A DNA stretch of 64,000 nt, from the NCBI GenBank assembly GCA_052326605.1, contig JBKQMB010000096.1, forward strand, positions 1-64,000, given 5' to 3'. This document shows positions 60,878 through 64,000 of the stretch, in pieces. Numbering within the stretch: the first letter of the stretch is position 1; every line of letters starts with the position of its first letter. This DNA is from Bog-756 sp052326605 (lineage in GTDB: Bacteria > Actinomycetota > Acidimicrobiia > Acidimicrobiales > RAAP-2). The notes beneath the pieces are model-generated. The model had not been told where the DNA came from and ran no database searches. It saw nothing but the letters and a program-made list of their open reading frames with translations. The position numbers were made by a program, and so were the translations under genes.

Positions 60878-60892
60878 CCGCGCACGGCGCGG
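60878..60892 (-). terminator. Hairpin after APC permease
   Basis: CCGCGC/GCGCGG with a 3-base loop, 5 bp beyond the permease stop on the minus strand. Short but perfect. Confidence 0.45.
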
Positions 60893-60897
60893 CCGCT

Positions 60898-62358
60898 TCA
60901 GCCCTCGGTCGGCGATGGGGGACCGGCTGCCGGGACGGTCTCCTGCGACGCGGTGTCCGGCCGGGGCGGTCGGCGCCGGGGCCGGGCGGCGGCGGTCCGG
61001 GCGGCGGCGGCGGCCCTCAGTCTCGGAACGAAGATGAGGACGTAGCCGGTGGACAGCGCCCCCAGCACCACGATCACGCTGATCGGGGCGATGGAGAGGT
61101 GGTGGGCGTTCCTTGGATCGGAGAGCCCGGTGGCGAGGAACAGGATGCTGAAGAGCACGATCCCGAGCACCGCCAACGGCTTGCCGGCGATGAGCCGGAA
61201 CGGGCGCTCCCGCGTCTCGCGCCTGCGCAGGACCACGAGGCACAGCGAAGCGATGGCGTAGATGCCTGCTTCGATGGTGGCGCCGACCGCCACCAGCAGC
61301 AGCCACTGGCCGGTGGCGAACACCACCGCGGCGACAGCGGCGGACACCACGGCCAGCGTGGTCACGGCCACCCAGGGTACCGCCCGCAGATTCAGCCAGG
61401 CGAACTGGCGCGGGAGGTTCCCCTCCCGGGCGGCGGCGTAGATGAAACGCGAGGCGACCAGGAAGCCCCCGTTGAACGTGTTGAGGGCCGTAAGCACGGT
61501 CAGGGCCAGCATCCACAGCTCGCCCACGGTTCCCAGCGCCGCCTGGCCGAGCAGAAGTTGGGGATAGGCGCTGCCGTGGAGGCTGGAGTAGGGCACCAGG
61601 TGGGCCAGGGCCAGTGCGAACAGGCTGGACACGATCCAGATCAGCACCGGGGCGATGAAGAGTGCCCGGGTGATGACCGGCGGGGTCCTGGCCTCCTCCG
61701 AAGTGGTGGTGACCCACTCGAAGGCGGCATAGAGGAAGAGGGCGAAGGCAATCGCCTGGATCCCCGAGAAGCTGCCCTTGCCGAACAGGTTGAACGGGTG
61801 GTGGAATGCACCCCCCACATGGAACAGGGCGACCACCGACAGCGCCACGGTTCCGGCCAGCACGGTGTAGGTGACGACGGTCTGCACCCAGCCGGCGAGG
61901 CGCACTCCCAGCAGGTTGGCGGCCAGCGCCAGCCCGAGCAGCACGGCGATCCATAGATAGGCCAGCTCCGCAGGCTCGTCCAGCACGTGACGGACGGCCG
62001 CGCCGATCAGGAATGCATCGGCGGCGATGACCAGGACCACCGTCGTCATGTAGGTGAAGGTGACCGACAGGGCGGTCCTGTTGCCCACGGCCCGGCCCAG
62101 GTAGAGGCGGATCCCGGCCGCCGTGGGGTACAGGCCGTTCAGCTCGGAGAAGATCCCCGACACCAGCAGGACGATGAGGCCGCCGAGGAAGATGGCCACG
62201 GCCGCCGTGGCGCCCGGGGCGTACGCCAGCACCGACACCACCCCCAGGTAGTCGATGGCGGCAAAGGCGAGCCCGGCGGAGGTGGCCGTGGCCGTGGCCG
62301 TGCCGATCGACCGGCGGAGGGCCACGGCGACGGGGTGCGCCGGGTCGGCGCCGGACAT
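60898..62358 (-). CDS. APC-family amino acid permease
   Basis: A 486-residue membrane protein with about 12 transmembrane helices and a first helix of the APC type (ATSAGLAFAAIDYLGVVSVL). The C-terminus is Ala/Arg/Pro-rich. Likely imports an amino acid or amine. Its ATG overlaps the stop of the SCP2-like gene by 1 bp (TGATG), so it is coupled to the aminotransferase operon, suggesting uptake of the aminotransferase substrate. Different in sequence from the permease at 19716. Confidence 0.9.
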   Translation of the reverse strand: MSGADPAHPVAVALRRSIGTATATATSAGLAFAAIDYLGVVSVLAYAPGATAAVAIFLGGLIVLLVSGIFSELNGLYPTAAGIRLYLGRAVGNRTALSVTFTYMTTVVLVIAADAFLIGAAVRHVLDEPAELAYLWIAVLLGLALAANLLGVRLAGWVQTVVTYTVLAGTVALSVVALFHVGGAFHHPFNLFGKGSFSGIQAIAFALFLYAAFEWVTTTSEEARTPPVITRALFIAPVLIWIVSSLFALALAHLVPYSSLHGSAYPQLLLGQAALGTVGELWMLALTVLTALNTFNGGFLVASRFIYAAAREGNLPRQFAWLNLRAVPWVAVTTLAVVSAAVAAVVFATGQWLLLVAVGATIEAGIYAIASLCLVVLRRRETRERPFRLIAGKPLAVLGIVLFSILFLATGLSDPRNAHHLSIAPISVIVVLGALSTGYVLIFVPRLRAAAAARTAAARPRRRPPRPDTASQETVPAAGPPSPTEG

Positions 62359-62717
62359 CAGGAGTCGGGCCAGATCACGTAGCTGATGGCGTCCAGGCGC
62401 ATGACGTCCTCCTGAGAGCCCTTCACTGTGATCTCACCCCGCAAGTACTTCTGCACCGGGTTCAGGTCGCCCCAGAACATGTCGCAGAAGATCTCGGACT
62501 CCGCCGTCACCACGATGTCCGGCGTGCCCACATGGCCCTCGGGGACCGAGAGGATCTCACCCCGTTCGACCATCATCGAGAACGTGGACCCTGTGTCCGC
62601 ACAGATGAAGTGCAGGGTCCTCGACCAGTCGCGCTGCATCTTGCGCAGCCGCGCGTTCTCGTTGCAGCTGACCGTGTAGTCGGCCAGGGCCTCTGCCAGC
62701 TCGTCCCAGCTCGCCAC
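62358..62717 (-). CDS. SCP2-like small protein between aminotransferase and permease
   Basis: A 119-residue protein resembling SCP2 sterol-carrier domains (WSRTLHFICADTGSTFSMMV, then PDIVVTAESEIFCDMFWGDLNPVQKYLRGEITVKGS). GTG 62717 is 8 bp after the aminotransferase stop. Ligand unknown. It is a conserved-looking gene, since it is coupled on both sides. Confidence 0.7.
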   Translation of the reverse strand: MASWDELAEALADYTVSCNENARLRKMQRDWSRTLHFICADTGSTFSMMVERGEILSVPEGHVGTPDIVVTAESEIFCDMFWGDLNPVQKYLRGEITVKGSQEDVMRLDAISYVIWPDS

Positions 62718-62725
62718 GGTCCCCC

Positions 62726-64000
62726 CTAACCGGCCGTGGCCGTTGCCGGGCGCGTCGGCCGGCGACGGGGTCGCTTCGGTGCGGACTCCTCGGGACCGGC
62801 TCCGGACTCCAGGTCGTCGATGGCCCGGTCGAGCGCCTCGAGGAGGAAGTCCACCTCGGCATCCTCGATGACCAGTGAGGGCATCAGCCGCATCACGGCG
62901 GGCTGGTTGCCGCTGTAGATGGCGAGGACGCCGTGGCGGGCCAGGTGGTACGACATGCGCGGACCCATGGAGTCCTCGGCGTACTCGATGCCCGCCATCA
63001 ACCCGAGCCCACGCACATCGGAGATCACCTCCGGATGGGCCTCGGCGATGGAGTCGAGCCCGGCGAAGAGCCGGTCTCCCATGGCGGCGGCGTGGGCCAC
63101 CAGACCGGTCTCCTCGATGACGGCGATCACCTCGAGCGCCACCGCACACGCCAGGTCCGAACCTCCGAACGTGGACAGGTGGATGAAGGGATTGGGGATC
63201 AGGAACTCCCGGAGCTCCTCGGTGAACACGGTGGCCGATATCGGCACCAGCGACCCCCCGAGCGACTTGGCGATGGTCATGATGTCGGGCACCACCCCGA
63301 AGTGCTCACCCGCCCACCAGCGCCCGGTCCGGCCGAGGCCGGTCTGGATCTCGTCCAGGATCAGGAGTGCCCCGGCCCGGTCACAGGCGGCACGCACCGC
63401 CCTCAGGTAGTCCGGCGGCGGCATCACGATGCCCCCTTCGCCCTGGATCGGCTCGAGCAGCACCGCGGCGGTGTGGTCGTCGACCACATCGGCAAGGGCA
63501 TCGGGGTCCCCGAAGGGCACCTGGACGAAGCCGGGCATCAGCGGCTCGAACGGCTGGCGGAACGCGCCCCGGCCTGCGGCCGACAGGGCGAACCCGGTGT
63601 GTCCGTGGTAGCCGTTGACCGACGAGACGATCCCGGGGCGCCCGGTCGAGCCCCGGGCCAGCTTGATGGCGAAGTCGACCGCCTCGCCCCCGCCGGTGCC
63701 GAACATGGTGCAGGACAGGTCCCCCGGTGTGATCTCCGCCAGCTTGGCCGCCAACCCGGCCTTCTCCCTCGAGCAGAGCAGGAAGTTGCCATGGTCCAGC
63801 CGGTCGACCGCCGCATGGGCGGCGGCCACGACCCGCGGATTGCGCCGGCCGACGTTGAACGAGCCGGCCGACGTAAAGCAGTCGAGGAACCGGCGCCCGT
63901 CGAGGTCCCAGACCCAGGGACCGGATCGCTGCGCTTCGATGATGTCGAGTCCGGCCGCCCGCATGACCCGGACCTTCTGGGGGTTCAGATAGGTGGCGAA
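62726..64000 (-). CDS. Class III aminotransferase (5' end outside window)
   Basis: About 425 residues are visible; the N-terminal start lies beyond base 64000. The PLP-binding Lys is in MTIAKSLGGS, preceded by LILDEIQTGLGRTGRWWA, and MFGTGGGEAVDFAIKLAR forms the cofactor phosphate site. The family includes GABA, ornithine, beta-alanine and putrescine aminotransferases; which one cannot be told. The first visible residues (FATYLNPQKVRV) match the family, so the frame is real to the window end. First gene of an operon with the SCP2-like protein and the APC permease. Confidence 0.9.
   Translation of the reverse strand, partial: FATYLNPQKVRVMRAAGLDIIEAQRSGPWVWDLDGRRFLDCFTSAGSFNVGRRNPRVVAAAHAAVDRLDHGNFLLCSREKAGLAAKLAEITPGDLSCTMFGTGGGEAVDFAIKLARGSTGRPGIVSSVNGYHGHTGFALSAAGRGAFRQPFEPLMPGFVQVPFGDPDALADVVDDHTAAVLLEPIQGEGGIVMPPPDYLRAVRAACDRAGALLILDEIQTGLGRTGRWWAGEHFGVVPDIMTIAKSLGGSLVPISATVFTEELREFLIPNPFIHLSTFGGSDLACAVALEVIAVIEETGLVAHAAAMGDRLFAGLDSIAEAHPEVISDVRGLGLMAGIEYAEDSMGPRMSYHLARHGVLAIYSGNQPAVMRLMPSLVIEDAEVDFLLEALDRAIDDLESGAGPEESAPKRPRRRPTRPATATAG

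Overview
The window is GC-rich actinobacterial chromosome, most likely from the class Acidimicrobiia or a close relative. The basis is two WhiB-family regulators, a UPF0182 – Lon-like PDZ protease – DUF2342 neighbourhood (also together in Mycobacterium, Rv3193c-Rv3195), a DivIVA-domain protein, an F420/NADP-oxidoreductase-type enzyme, several WS/DGAT acyltransferases, frequent GTG starts and MreB. The species cannot be fixed from sequence alone.

0-7.3 kb: alcohol and aldehyde oxidation genes (AdhP-type ADH, DUF779, ALDH) diverge from a block holding a universal stress protein, a zinc ADH, an M50 site-2-type protease and a PPOX split-barrel protein. Four near-identical GGGACnTTCGGCCCT boxes sit in front of these units and resemble DosR/DevR boxes, so this looks like a hypoxia/dormancy-type regulon. 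An orphan ABC ATPase and a Rossmann oxidoreductase follow. 7.3-19.1 kb: two WS/DGAT acyltransferases, a serine alpha/beta hydrolase and a FadD-type acyl-CoA ligase (a neutral-lipid module), then a translationally coupled FGGY kinase / BFD-domain FAD dehydrogenase / FAD oxidoreductase operon for glycerol-type substrates, and a sulfatase.

19.2-31.6 kb: an accessory region, visibly more A/T-rich and sparsely coding. It holds an APC permease, a truncated RES-domain gene, a frameshifted integrase-core transposase, a truncated IS5-type transposase, a penicillin/bile-acid-type amidase, two SRPBCC proteins, an MmpS-like membrane protein, and an enolase-superfamily enzyme overlapping a TetR regulator. 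It ends at an initiator tRNA gene.

31.7-50.3 kb: conserved chromosomal core. UPF0182 carries a hexanucleotide repeat encoding a Gly-Thr tail. A DivIVA coiled-coil protein ends in a phage-head-morphogenesis-like zinc domain. Then come a Lon-like PDZ protease, HEAT repeats, MreB, a trypsin-fold PDZ protein without a catalytic triad, a DUF2342 protein without its metal-binding His pair, an intact HtrA protease, two WhiB proteins around FtcD, and a coupled MoxR-ATPase/VWA pair.

50.4-64 kb: a succinate dehydrogenase/fumarate reductase operon (membrane subunit, SdhA, SdhB, SCP2-like protein), a VOC protein, CorA, a CitMHS/ArsB-type transporter, a 37-residue lysine-rich protein, an iron-permease-family protein, an FMN-dependent 2-hydroxyacid oxidase, and an aminotransferase/SCP2-like/APC-permease operon that runs off the window end.
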